NCBI GenBank assembly: GCA_947650365.1
Contig: OX393550.1
Span: forward strand, 95,770,951 to 95,834,950
Reading direction: 5' to 3'
Source of the DNA: Chamaelirium japonicum
Lineage: Eukaryota > Streptophyta > Magnoliopsida > Liliales > Melanthiaceae
DNA: 64,000 nt
Under the pieces are notes generated by a model that worked only from the letters and a program-made list of their open reading frames with translations, had not been told where the DNA came from and did no database searches. This document shows, one piece after another, positions 11,351-22,541 of the stretch. Within the stretch, counting starts at the first letter, position 1, and every line of letters begins with the position of its first letter. The translations under genes were made by a program, and so were the position numbers.

Positions 11351-13379
11351 CTTATATCACATACAAGCCTCTTTCCATTCCCCTTATGTAGCATAGGGTG
11401 TTGGAATTGATGAGGTCTACAGTTCGTAAAAATCTATAGTTTAGATGTGTATAGTTGATAGCTTAGGATTGCATCTTGGTATACGTACTGTAGTGCGTGT
11501 TCTAATTATAGAATAGAGAGTCATGGCTATATGATAAATCTACTTGAGTGAGAGACTCAATGGACTGGTCCCATATAACTTAAACCATTCGTAGCTCTTA
11601 TTAGGGTTGGACACCCTATCAGGATAAGCTGTTTGGATGATATAGCATGGGTGTCTCCACTACGGTCATTACCAGGCACAGTGACTATGGTCGAATGGAA
11701 CCAACACGGTGTACAAATCGGTGAGCAGACATTGGTGCATTAAGTTGTCTTTCTACTTAGGGTAAAATGGTCCTAAATCTGAGGAACCACGATTGGTGGG
11801 CTAACCAATTATGTGGTGCTTTGGCGCACCAACATATGAGGGTTTAGTTATGTAACCTAAAACCACAGTGTGTTGGGTTACCTGGTTGACGTCACATCAG
11901 CATGCCACTCCTGGAGGCCATCCACACCCCCTAACAGGAGGTACGCTTCTTGGTTTGACTTATATCGTATTAAACCCAAGCCTAGTGATCACCAGTTGAA
12001 CTATTGATCATATTTGGTTACTCGGTAGGGTAATCAAAAATACGATATAGACACTTAACCTGAAAGGAACCGAGTCATATGACCACTCGAGTCTAACGGG
12101 GTTCTTCATCGCTCGAGTCAGGTCATGGCACCAAGTGGAGGGACAGCGGGTTTACCATTACTAAGCGGAGAGTATGGGTATGCGATAGAACATAGTAAAT
12201 CGAGGGGATTTGAGTGCAGCCTGCATCATACTCTGGGTGACTACGTAAGTTAACTCAGACTCAGAGAGTTGATAATACACTCAGGTAGTCTGTCGATCGA
12301 GTCTAAGTTGGAAGCCATAAACCTTGGTTCTTGAAGGTTCCACCTTATCCACATTATGTATGATCCTTGAACTATCTCTTTGTTTCACAGGACGTAATTA
12401 AAGGAGGTTATAAGTCCAACCCTAAAAATGCTCCATGTGTGCATTGCACTAGCTAGTGTACGGTAGATGCATAGATGCGTATGTGCTAGGGGAAACCCCA
12501 GAGTGGTACAGAGACACACGTAGTCAACCCCTTACCTTTAGTGGGCTTCGCTACATAGGTGTGATGCACCAGTACATGTTGCGAGTTGACTAATTGACTT
12601 TACTAGGGGCACCCTATGTATTTGCTAAGGGCACCAAGATAATAGTGAAATCACTAGTGACATCCCACGGGTATGCATCATGTGAGTCAATATACAAGTG
12701 GGCAGTCAATTAGTGCTATGAGGGTATTTTGGGAAACCAAAGTATCGCTCATGACCTAATATGGTCGACCCTATATGTTGGGGGACACACATGCCCCCCT
12801 TAACTTGTAGGAGTTGTACACTTCATAAGGAGGGGGCCGGCCTAAAAGGGTTTGATCAAAGGGGGTCGGCCATTGATCAAATCCAATCACACCGGTATCT
12901 TAAGTCCGATTCGTTTGAAGTAAGGGCTAATTACTAGTATCGTTCTCAGGGATTGTGACTACATACTCGGGTTTTTCCCATACTAGTAAATTCATTGATC
13001 GATCGGTCGTTGCCATAATTTCTTGGGTGTTTTGCATGTGTTTATCTTTTTGCTCGGTCTTGTGGTGGTCATCTCCACCGTGGTACTTCTACGCTAATTG
13101 TGTTCTACATGCGCGAGCGCCTTGGATCGTAACACCGTCTCTTTACTAAAGAACGCGTCAATAATCTCAGGCTCCGGCCAGGTTGTGCGAATGACTCACT
13201 GGGGATGGATGCTTGCCCTTTTCCAAGGGCGCGTCGAGAATATCGGAGGTTGGATCGTGCGCACGACTGCTGCAATCAAGCCGTTGAGCCATACCTCAAT
13301 ACGTTGGAGTTGTATGCGGCTTGTTTGGAGCCACATCTTCAACAAGGCCAAGAGCCCGTTGGTACATTTTGAGTTTGAT
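11351..13379. other. Unassigned intergenic DNA
   Basis: No coding exon, RNA gene or terminal repeat is evident in 2 kb. Base composition is even, unlike the AT-rich flanks, which is more typical of old retroelement sequence than of gene space. Short open frames near 12955-13385 carry no recognisable domain. They abut the LINE remnant that starts at about 13380 and may be its upstream part. Confidence 0.4.
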
Positions 13380-14096
13380 CGGTGAAAGTTATTTTGGAAA
13401 GCCAAGCAACTCTCTCCTCGTATTTGTTTCTTTCTATGGCGATCCATCTATGATGCCCTCTCTATGTGGCATTCACTTTCTTTTTGCGTCTCCATCAGCA
13501 TGGATTTTCCCCATACTAGTAAACAAAGGAAGATTACAACCCACAATGTGTTCAACCAAAGCATGGTTGAACACACCAGGGGATTGGAGAGTTGGCAAAG
13601 CAACTGATGCTTTGGTGATGAGGTTGTGGGTTCAACTCTTCCTCCCCTCGATTTACCCAGGAGTGAAGTGGGAATTGCCGAGTGGGTCGGGCTTCACTCC
13701 CGGAGGGATTAGTCCGAGCCTGAAGTGGGCCATTGCCCGAAAGGTTTCGGGACACCCGCCGATGTCAAAAAAAAAAAAAGCATGGTCACGTGTGTTGACT
13801 ATCCTAGGGACAAAGGATGGGGTGTAACCCATACAGTTAGCTTGTAGACTTCTGCTATATGGTTCGCAGATGCTAAGAGAGAACTAAGTCTACCTTCGAT
13901 AGACGGTGGGTAACTTGGAAGTTGTCATCCTCAATGATAGCCAAGTTGCACTGAAGTTGGAGAAGAGCTTTGAATGCATCACGAAAACCAAGGCATTCCT
14001 TGTTTCCCATATGTGCCAAAGGACGACGATTGTGGCTTTCTACCTAGAGCAAATCAAATCCCAGTTTGGAAGAGTCGAGGAGGAATATATAGATTC
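13380..14096 (+). mobile_element. LINE remnant, plus strand (zf-RVT and RNase H-like end)
   Basis: In one frame from 13389 the translation reads FWKAKQLSPRICFFLWRSIY, the typical reverse-transcriptase zinc-binding (zf-RVT) segment at the C-terminus of plant L1-type LINEs. Further on, 13906-13980 encodes VVILNDSQVALKL, which resembles the RNase H-like tail. Stops and frame changes show it is dead. A SINE interrupts it at 13568-13776, and it is cut at 14096 by the LTR of the next element. A related copy lies in inverted orientation at 17094-17478. Confidence 0.6.
13558..13786 (+). mobile_element. SINE insertion with target-site duplication
   Basis: The body runs about 13568-13776 and ends in a 13-base A-run. 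Both flanks carry AAAGCATGGT (13558-13567 and 13777-13786). A B-box-like GGGTTCAACTC sits near 13626-13636, with an A-box-like GAGTTGGCAAAGC upstream of it near 13589. The inverted related sequence at 17396-17478 reads straight through the same site with one AAAGCATGGT and no insert, so it preserves the empty site. Confidence 0.8.
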
Positions 14097-14278
14097 TGTT
14101 AGGAAGAGAGGGGGAGAGAGAATAGGATTAATGGGGAGAAAATCTCCTTGTATTATCTCATTGATCTCACTTTAACATTACATAAGACTACCTCTCCTTA
14201 TATAGAGAGAGAACGCACACCATTATGTTACCACAACCGAGGTGGGACTAATATATTACTAACACACTACATCTAATA
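14097..14278 (-). repeat. 3' LTR of the short-LTR element
   Basis: 182 bp, direct repeat of 16897-17075. The minus strand carries a GTCCCACCTCGG motif and a CTATATAAGGA TATA-like box that could drive transcription. Confidence 0.8.
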
Positions 14279-14760
14279 CCCCCCGTCAAACTGATGTAAG
14301 GTAGAAACCGACATCAATTTGCTTAATAAAAGGAAGGAGAAAGAAAGAAAAAAAAAATTACATCAAATAACCTTTTTTTTTTTTTGCTGAAAAGTAAAGA
14401 GTGCCAGGGCGACCTGCAAGCAAGTCGTCCTGGAAACCCGATTGACCTGCAAGCAGGACAACCGGGGGAACTCGGCCAACCTGTAAGCAGGTCAACCGGG
14501 AGAATTAGCAATGATCACTAAGGATCGGAGCGGAGGAAGCCGATGGTGATGGAAGCCGACAATAACGGAGGCCGAAAGAAGAGAGAGCGGCTAAGAAAAG
14601 AGGTGAATGCGTGAGACCTCATAAGAGGCAAGCACCCGGCCGAAGCAAGTACTTGACACCTCTTAGAAGATCTCAATCATCACAGACAAAGAAAAAAAAG
14701 AGAAGATAAAGAGTCGTAGCTCTGATAGGGTCACAAGACCAAGGAAATGAAGAGGATCCA
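14279..14760. other. Unique interior of the short-LTR element next to the 3' LTR
   Basis: No coding sequence recognised. A degenerate repeat with AACCTG(C/T)AAGCAGGTC occurs three to four times at 14410-14500, and a T-run lies at about 14373-14384. Confidence 0.5.
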
Positions 14761-14761
14761 A

Positions 14762-15160
14762 AAAGCCGGCACAAAACAAGTGTGACCGGAACTAGAGAGG
14801 ATCAAAAGCCGGCACAAGACAAGTGTGACCGGAACGAGAAAGGATCCAAAAGCCAGCACAAAACAAGTGTGACCGAAACTAGAGAGGATCAAAAGCCGGC
14901 ACAAGACAAGTGTGACCGGAATGAGAAAAGATCTAAAAAGCCGGCACAAAACAAGTGTGACCGGAACTAGAGAGGATCAAAAGCCGGCACAAGACAAGTG
15001 TGACCGGAACGAGAAAGGATCCAAAAGCCGGCACAAAACAAGTGTGACCGAAACTAAAGAGGATCTAAAAGCCGGCACAAGACAAGTGTGACCGGAACGA
15101 GAAAAAAGATCCAAAAGCCGGCACAAAACAAGTGTGACCGGAACTAGAGAGGATCTAAAA
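14762..15160. repeat. Minisatellite of about 45 bp, nine units
   Basis: Nine units share GCCGGCACAA(A/G)ACAAGTGTG followed by ACCGGAAC.AGA.AGGATC. Two slightly different unit types, with AAAACAAG and AAGACAAG, mostly alternate, giving a roughly 88-bp higher-order period. The frame is open in places only because the period is near a multiple of three. Confidence 0.9.
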
Positions 15161-15789
15161 GGTGCAAGGCGGATCGGTAGGGCGCAGAGCGCAAAAATAC
15201 CAAGGCGCAAGGGCACAGAGCGAGGCGATGGGGCAGGTGAATCGACAAAGCGCAAGAGCATAGGGTGCAAGGCGGGCTGACAAAGCTCAAGGTGCAGCGG
15301 ACGGCGAGCGCGGGATGCCAAGGCGGCCGGATCAAACGACTTAGAGCTCCGGTAGCCAGCAAGACCGATGGGTGTGGGTTGGAGCCGAAGGAGGAGCGGT
15401 AGCTCGAGCGTAGGGCCGCAGAGAGAGCGCAAGGCAAAAAATGCGAAGAGCCGGCCGTGTACGGAAGGGCCGGATCGAGTGGCGAGATGCTATGAGCACA
15501 GGATCCGGGCGGCGCAAAGGGCCAGGTGAAAGAGGGTCGGATCGGGTGCATAGGTCCGTGTCGGGTCGGATGCAGCAAGTCGCAAAGCACAGGGGCAGCA
15601 AAGCGTAAAGCACATCCATCCGATGCAAATCGGATGGCTGTGATAATTTATATAGAGAGAGAACTCGACTGCACGACGCAGTCACCGGCTCAAAGCAAGA
15701 ACGATGAGCGCGGGTTGGAGCGGAAGGATGAGCGGTGCGTGATAAGACACCGATACGGGATATCTTTCCGTACGGGATATATTCGAGTT

Positions 15790-16260
15790 CGAGACTGGAT
15801 AGGCACCGGTGCGGGATAGGTACCGGTGCAGGATAATGATATGGTGCGGGATAGTACCGAACGGACTCCGGTGCGGGATAAGTGGCCGGTGCGGGATAGT
15901 ACCGAACGGATCGGACTCCGGTGCGGGATAAGTGGCCGGTGCGGGATAGTGCCGAACGGATCGGACTTCGGTGCGGGATAAGCGGCCGGTGCGGGATAGT
16001 GCCGAACGGATCGGACTTCGGTGCGGGATAAGCGGGCGGTGCGGGATACTCGGCCGACTCGGCGGCGAAGTGGCGCAGGGCCGGGGGCCGACCGGCGCAG
16101 CTCCGGGTCGTGGTCGGCTCCCGTGCCGGTGCAGCTCCGGGTCGTGATCCACCCCGAGAAGGACTTTGGTGCCGGGGGACACAGCTCCGGGGAAGTGGCG
16201 CAGGGCCGGATTCGGCGGCGAAGTGGCGCAGGACTCGGCGGTGATCGGCTCCGGTGCCGG
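15790..16260. repeat. GC-rich tandem repeats inside the short-LTR element
   Basis: Several roughly 60-bp units with GGTGCGGGATA, AGTGGCCGGTGCGGGATAG and CCGAACGGATCGGACT repeat from about 15800 to 16045. They are followed by looser repeats with GGCGAAGTGGCGCAGG at about 16065, 16190 and 16220. They create long Pro/Arg-rich open frames on the minus strand that are not genes. Confidence 0.85.
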
Positions 16261-16395
16261 GGGACCTGCTCGGCCGGGCCGGACTCGAAGACGGGAGCGG
16301 GGGCCGGGGCCGAGCCGGAGACCGGAGCGGGGGCATCGGAGCTCCGAGCCAGAGACGGGGACGGGGCCGGGGCCAGATCGCACCTGCGATGACAT

Positions 16396-16767
16396 CGGTA
16401 CGGCCTCGCCTTCACAATCGCCCCCACCAAGGAGCTCCGGGGGGCCTTCCCGAGCCAGTACCTCGGTCTCCTCAGCCCTGTCGACAACGGCAACGCCAGC
16501 AACCACCTATTCGCCGTCGAGTTCGACACCCTCCTGAACTTGGATCTCGGGTACATCAACGACGTCGGCGTCGACATCAACGACATAGCCTCCAACGCCT
16601 CTGCCACCGCTGCCGTAGTGGGCGACGATCGGAATAAGACAGAACTGAATCTCAAGAGCGGCAGCACGATACAGGTGTGGGTCGACTACGACGGCGTCGG
16701 AAAGGTGCTCAATGTGACTGTCTCATCTTCCTCGTCGAAACCAACCAAGGGGATCACTAGTTTTTAG
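16396..16767 (+). pseudogene. Captured L-type (legume) lectin domain fragment
   Basis: An uninterrupted frame of about 120 codons encodes LAFTIAPTKELRGAFPSQYL, then HLFAVEFDTLLNLDLGYIND, then VGVDIN, and later IQVWVDYDG and LNVTVS. These are in the order of the legume-lectin domain of plant L-type lectin receptor kinases: the AVEFDT beta strand, the G.DIN strand, and Q.WVDYD with the following LNVT strand. The fragment starts in mid-domain (a stop lies just upstream at 16390) and ends at a stop at 16765-16767, so signal peptide, N-terminal half, membrane segment and kinase are all missing. It lies antisense to the host element. The full gene would be a plasma-membrane carbohydrate or ligand receptor. 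This piece is a transduplicated exon fragment. Preserved frame fits recent capture. Confidence 0.8.
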
Positions 16768-16880
16768 GAGAGAGAAACGGAAAAAAAAATATTTTGTACT
16801 GTTTCCGGCCTCCTCGATGTCATCAACGACGACTGAGGAGGCCGAGGCCGGAGAGGAGAGCGTCGAAACCCTAGGCGAGG

Positions 16881-16896
16881 GTTGGCTCTGATACCA
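16881..16896 (-). promoter_or_regulatory. Primer-binding site (initiator tRNA-Met)
   Basis: The minus strand reads TGGTATCAGAGCCAAC directly adjacent to the 5' LTR end. This matches the 3' end complement of plant initiator tRNA-Met and fixes the element's orientation. Confidence 0.85.
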
Positions 16897-17075
16897 TGTT
16901 ACGAAGAGAGGGGGAGAGAGAATAGGATTGGGGAGAAAATCTCCTTGTATTATCTCATTGATCTCACTTTAACATTACATAAGACTACCTCTCCTTATAT
17001 AGAGAGAGAACGCACACCATTATGTTACCACAACCGAGGTGGGACTAATATATTACTAACACACTACATCTAATA
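16897..17075 (-). repeat. 5' LTR of the short-LTR element
   Basis: 179 bp, almost identical to 14097-14278. It contains the TATA-like CTATATAAGGA on the minus strand. Confidence 0.8.
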
Positions 17076-17093
17076 ATCAAATCCTGGAGGAAT

Positions 17094-17478
17094 CTCTTTT
17101 TTTTTTTTTGAGTAAAGAAAATACACTACAAAGACCTAAAGAGTCACCAGAACCAAATCACCGTCCTCTGCGGGATCAGGATTGACCCTTAGCATCCAAA
17201 TCGATCAACACCTGAAGATCATGAGGCAAAAGCATTGGAGAAAGCAAAACCGGGCCCATCGAAAAGCCATGCCAGCCAACCAATCAGCCACCGTGTTTCA
17301 CTCTCGATACACGTGAGAGATCCTGCGAACCTAGGACATCCATAGTGAATGGGACACCAAACTAAATGACAATCGCGACCTCATACTCAAAGTATGGGTT
17401 ACACCCCATCCTTTGTCCCTAGGATAGTCAATGCATGTGACCATGCTTTTGTTGGACACATTGTGGATTGTAATCTTC
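17094..17478 (-). mobile_element. LINE remnant, minus strand, 3' end with poly(A)
   Basis: On the minus strand the translation near 17300 reads ISHVYRE, a stop, then NTVADWLAGMAF, the conserved end of the RNase H-like domain in plant LINEs. It is followed by a short 3' tail and an A-run (complement of the T-run at about 17096-17110). Positions 17396-17478 are a diverged inverted copy of 13524-13567 plus 13787-13837, without the SINE. Decayed and non-coding. Confidence 0.65.
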
Positions 17479-18253
<775 letters not shown>

Positions 18254-18592
18254 GAAAAAATTACAAAAACCTCCTTTGAACTATACACCTTGTTTTATTG
18301 GTTCCTCAACTTTTTTTTTGAACAATTTGATCACTGAACTATGCTCTGTTTGCATTTACCCTCTCAGCTAACTTTTATTCTGAAAATACCTTTGTCCTAG
18401 TAAGCATAAATTAAATATTTTAAAATAATTTTGAGTCTTATTTGAAATTGATAAGAGTATTTTCATGATAAAAAATTGGTGGAGGGGTTAAGTACACACG
18501 GAGCATAGTTCAGGGATAAAATTGTTCAAAAAATAATCAAGGGATCAATATGAAATGAGATGTATAGTTCAATGGAGGTTGTTGTAATTTGC
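18254..18592. mobile_element. MITE with about 85-bp terminal inverted repeats
   Basis: The left arm AATTACAAAAACCTCCTTTG, continuing to AACTATGCTC, pairs with the right arm around 18510-18592 read in reverse (AATTACAACAACCTCCATTG to GAACTATGCTC). The interior is AT-rich and non-coding. This resembles the widespread plant MITE type that begins with AAATTACA..AACCTCC. A partial relative begins near 31190. Confidence 0.75.
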
Positions 18593-19137
18593 CCTGAAAT
18601 AAAAACATTTAGAGAAATGTATCCGACACACAAAACGGTTGACTGCCCGACTTTGCGTGCATCCAACGGCAATGCGACCATCGAGCACCGAGCCTCATGC
18701 CCACCATGTTGGATGTGTGTCTATTGTAGGTCGGATATGTGAATTTGGACACACAGAGTGGGACATATGTTGATGTGGCATCCATCAGCCAGTGTCAGGC
18801 CGGCTCGATACAAACTGAGGCATAAGGCAAAAAATTTAAATGGAAAAAAATTTTAAAATAATATTATTACTAAAAAATAGATAATGTGAAAAAATTATTT
18901 AAAATTTATTCTTTCAGCCGTGAGCGTCGAACGATTGTCATCCAGTCGTCGGTCACTGATGGCTCAGTTAGCATGGGTCGTCGGGCACAAAGATAAGAGC
19001 GAGAGGGGAGCTATGGGCACAACGGCATGGACCTATGGTTAGCGACTGTCGGCGTCGGTACCTTGGTGATCACCCGGTATGATAGGCCGACGGTGTCGCT
19101 CGGTCGGTGATCGGTGTTGCCGCATCAAATGGAGAAG

Positions 19138-19187
<50 letters not shown>

Positions 19188-19829
19188 GAGAGAGAGATGT
19201 ATAAAAAATGTAAGAATTTTTTTTATTTTTGGTAGCAGGTTTTATGCATGGCTGACAGCTGATGTCTCGGAATCTGATGAAAGTTTTGGCAAGTGTAACG
19301 GATATTTATATTATTTTACGTGGGGCCATGCAAATTTTTTTCTTTTCTTATTTTGGTGCCATGGGCTATGCAAAACTGTTGCTGTAGTAGTGTTTTGGGC
19401 CCAAACCATAACTGATGGCCCAGTTAATGGGAGCCTTCTTCACAAGTGGGGCCTTAGGTAATTGCCTGAGTTGCCTCGCTATTGGGCCGGCTCTGGCCAG
19501 TGTTTGATGCATCAAAAAATGCACAAAAGGTGCATGCCACATCAGCATATATGCGACATTTGTGTGTTTGATGCGTTTTAAATAAATAACTTTGCTTATT
19601 GTATATATTCTTGTAAATCTCTGTGTAGGAAAAACTATTTAACACAATTGGAGGTTTATGCCCCAATATGAGATAGCATTGCATTACTGTGTATTGCTTG
19701 TGGGCCCATGAAGGATTGTTTTTGGTTTTTTTTTTAACGAAGTCATTTCTTTGTATGTTTGCTTAGAGCCTAAGTCCATTTGGCCCATTGTCTCTTAGGG
19801 CTGTGACATATTTTGGGGTGATATATTTT
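18593..19829. other. Intergenic DNA with a (GA)n microsatellite
   Basis: (GA)n lies at about 19144-19197. No exon or element end is recognised. Confidence 0.5.
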
Positions 19830-20949
19830 GGGAAATTTTATTCATACCCCATAAATCTGTAATTAGCCCCCATTTCCAACAAACTTGAACACATGCACCC
19901 CATTATTTTTTTTCATACCCCATTCCTATCCCAAAAATACCCTTCCCCCTTACACCCCACCTTCAATACACCCCAGTTAAATGGCCCGCCCCAACTTGAT
20001 TATACCCCAATCAAACACATACCCCCTTAAATATACCCCAATTATATGCACTCTTGAATACACCCCACTCTTAAATAAATCCCATGCAGTTGGCTGGTAC
20101 TTGAAGGCACAAGTAGAGCTGCAACTTGGGCGGGCCAACCTGAACCCAACCCGAGTCCAACCCGAATTTGGGCGGGCTAATCCGAGCCCAACCCGAATTA
20201 TTTCTCCTCGACCCGATAGGACCCGACACGAAGTTAGCGGGTCTGGGTCAGGGCTAAACAGGTTCGGGTCGTAAACGGGTCGACACGATAGACCCGTTTA
20301 ATAAATGGGTCGGGTCCGGGTTTAGGGTCTGGACACGGTAGACCCGGGAAGACCCGTTTAGTATTCAAATGATCGTGTCGGGTCGGGTCGGGTCGGGTCG
20401 GGTCTACCAGCAATCCGATACTATAATATATAATACCAGTGGGTCTTTCGGGTCAGGTCGGGTCGAGTCGGATTGGGTCGGATCGGGTCAACTGAATAGG
20501 TTCGGGTGGTAAACGGGTCTTACCAGGTCTTATCGTGTCTACCCGTTTATTAGCGAGTCGGGTACGGGTTTAGGATCTAGACACGATTAGTTTAACGGGT
20601 CGGGTCCGGGTCTAGGGGTTTTGGACACGACACGAACCCGGCACGACACGACCCATTGCCACCCCTAGCTGCAACTTGGGCGGGCCAATCCGAACCCAAC
20701 CCAACTTTGGGCGGGTTAATCCAAACCCAGCACGCACAAACCGGCAAACCCGACGGGTTGGGCTTGGGCTAAGTTTAAACAAACCTTGGGTTGGGTTGGG
20801 GGTACAAAAGACGCTAAGTTTAAACAAGCCAAGGCTTTGGGGTTTGGGGTAAAAAAAAAGGGCATTGTTGGTATTAAAGGATTGTTGAGTAAGTTATTGA
20901 GAAACGATAGGGATACGGGCAGATTTTTGGGATATGAATAGAATTTCCC
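19830..20949. mobile_element. TIR element of about 1.1 kb with nested GGGTCGGG-type element
   Basis: The left end GGGAAATTTTATTCATACCC matches the reversed right end GGGAAATTCTATTCATATCC over about 30 bp. The interior starts with AT-rich lines containing many CATACCCC and TACACCCC words. It then carries a GGGTCGGGTC-rich, hAT-like non-autonomous segment that ends at about 20666 in TTGCCACCCCTAG. The word AGCTGCAACTTGGGCGGGCC occurs both at about 20117 and at 20667, bracketing that inner segment. No transposase is seen. Confidence 0.6.
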
Positions 20950-21091
20950 TCTATTTTAGGTTAATTGGTGATGAGTCCCGGACAAAACAAGATTCGTATT
21001 GCAGGACACCTAAATATTTCATTAATGATAAATCTTTGGTTTATTCTATAAATCCAAAATTATCCCTCTTTTCTTCTACCATCTCTCGAGA

Positions 21092-21441
21092 AGGGAGCGG
21101 TGTGGTTTAAAACCGAAAACCGTGGTAAACCACACCGCATGGTGCGGTTTTGGTTTGCCAACATATAAAATCGTCGCGATGCGGTGCGGTTTCGGTTTTT
21201 GATTTCGGTGTAGCAGTGCGGTTTCGATTTTGACCAAAATCGTATAAAACTGCACCGTTTAGGTCTTTATATGTTAAACCGCGGTGCACCGCATTATACC
21301 GCACCGTATGGTGCAATTTTGGTTTTACATAATGATAAACCGTCGTAATGCGGTGCGATTTCAGCATGGTTGTTTAGTGTTCGGTGCGGTTTCGGTTTTG
21401 CTCAAAACCGCATCGAAATCGCACCGTTGCCATCCTTGCTC
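21092..21441. mobile_element. GGTGCGGTTT-rich hAT-like MITE
   Basis: Many copies of GGTGCGGTTTTGG and its complement AAAACCGCAC fill the segment, and it ends in a TTGCCATCC-type terminus. Such GGTGCGG and GGGTCGGG compositions are typical of plant hAT-type non-autonomous elements. No open frame of interest. Confidence 0.5.
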
Positions 21442-21540
21442 TCGAGCATGTGAGTGGCGGCAGTGAGAACAGAGGAGTGGCGATGGTCGGAAAGGTCAGC
21501 CTCCACTAGTAGCACCGACGACGATCGAAAAGTACACTCG

Positions 21541-21698
21541 GAGATCGGATGGCATGCACGAAGCAGTGTTGCACATGAGATTTTTAGGACCATTCTTTGG
21601 ATTCCCCCATGATTTATAAAGGCACCAAAAAAGGGACCTAAAATTGGAACCCGATAAAAAATCGTAGACATGGCCGCAAGTGGAGTTTGTCCTAGATA
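21541..21698 (+). repeat. Direct repeat, left copy (partner 23250-23407)
   Basis: About 158 bp beginning AGATCGGATGGCA.GCACGA and ending GTCCTAGAT. Its partner is roughly 90 percent identical by eye, in the same orientation. The two enclose 1.55 kb of TIR-element and promoter-like sequence. Confidence 0.85.
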
Positions 21699-22240
21699 GG
21701 AGTGGGACTTGGGCAGGTTGAAGGGTCTGCCCATGCCCAACCCGACTTGCACAAACCTTAACCCGTTTTACCTGTGGAACTCGGGGAACTCATGGAAGTC
21801 CAACCCGTGCTTGCCCATTCTAGTTGCTTGGGTTCCTCGGGTTGCCCAATTTGCAAAATAATGGGTGGGTTGCCCAATTAAAAATGCTTGTGCACATAAA
21901 TAGATACAAAAAAAAAACCAACAAATTTTTGAATTTCATAAAAAAATCTTTGATTTGCATAACGAAAACATAAAGTCCAATCCATACCCTCACATATTTC
22001 AAACAAATTCTTAGCATTCAACATCAAACAGACAGTGTTTGATTTTCATAAAAAAAAACTATCAAAGCATTCTTGGAGTGGGAAGATCGGTGTCCAAATT
22101 TGTCCAAATTAAAATCGGGTTGATCTTTTTTTATCCAAATCCATCCAAGTTTTTGATCAGTTTTGCCCATGCATGTTTGTCCATTGTTCGGGTTGGGCGG
22201 ATCGGGTTCGGGTCAGACCCGCCCAAGTCTCACCCCTAGG
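21699..22240. mobile_element. hAT-like TIR element
   Basis: The left end AGGAGTGGGACTTGGGCAGG corresponds to the reversed right end AGGGGTGAGACTTGGGCGGG. The interior is AT-rich with no transposase. Confidence 0.6.
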
Positions 22241-22455
22241 CCTGTCAATTAGGCCCTCCAAGGACATCCGGTCTGGCCCGGCCCCTCAAAGCTTTTCTAA
22301 AACCCGGTCCAACCAAAGCCCGGCCCGGCTAGAATATATAATTATATATATAATAAATATATTAATTAAATATATTAAATTTTTTTATATAACTGAGAAT
22401 TGAGAAGAGGGGGGGAGGGTTGACTTGGTTCACCCAGATGGGCCAGATTGGAACT

Positions 22456-22541
<86 letters not shown>

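Larger units (their letters stand above)
14097..17075 (-). mobile_element. Non-autonomous short-LTR retrotransposon with captured lectin gene fragment
   Basis: Two direct repeats of about 180 bp (14097-14278 and 16897-17075) end in ...TAACA on the minus strand and differ by about one substitution and a 3-bp indel. Immediately inside the right one, the minus strand reads TGGTATCAGAGCCAAC (complement of 16881-16896), a perfect initiator tRNA-Met primer-binding site, so the element is transcribed leftward. A purine run (GACGGGGGG, minus) borders the left LTR at about 14279-14287. The 2.6-kb interior has no gag, protease, integrase or reverse transcriptase. It holds a 45-bp minisatellite, a GC-rich 60-bp repeat zone and a fragment of a host L-type lectin gene. 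It would depend on another element's proteins. LTR identity implies recent insertion. I saw no clear target-site duplication. Confidence 0.8.

Noticed and set aside
14762-15160. Possible CRISPR-like array
   Set aside because: Units are contiguous, with no unique spacers of constant size between invariant repeats, and the setting is a plant genome.
15341-16667. Three overlapping long minus-strand open frames (274-331 codons), Pro/Arg/Ser-rich
   Set aside because: They are translations of GC-rich tandem repeats inside the short-LTR element. Several frames are open at once and no domain is visible.
14097-17075. 5-bp target-site duplication of the short-LTR element
   Set aside because: Flanks (AGATTC on the left, ATCAAATC on the right) do not match as a simple 5-bp duplication, so none is claimed.
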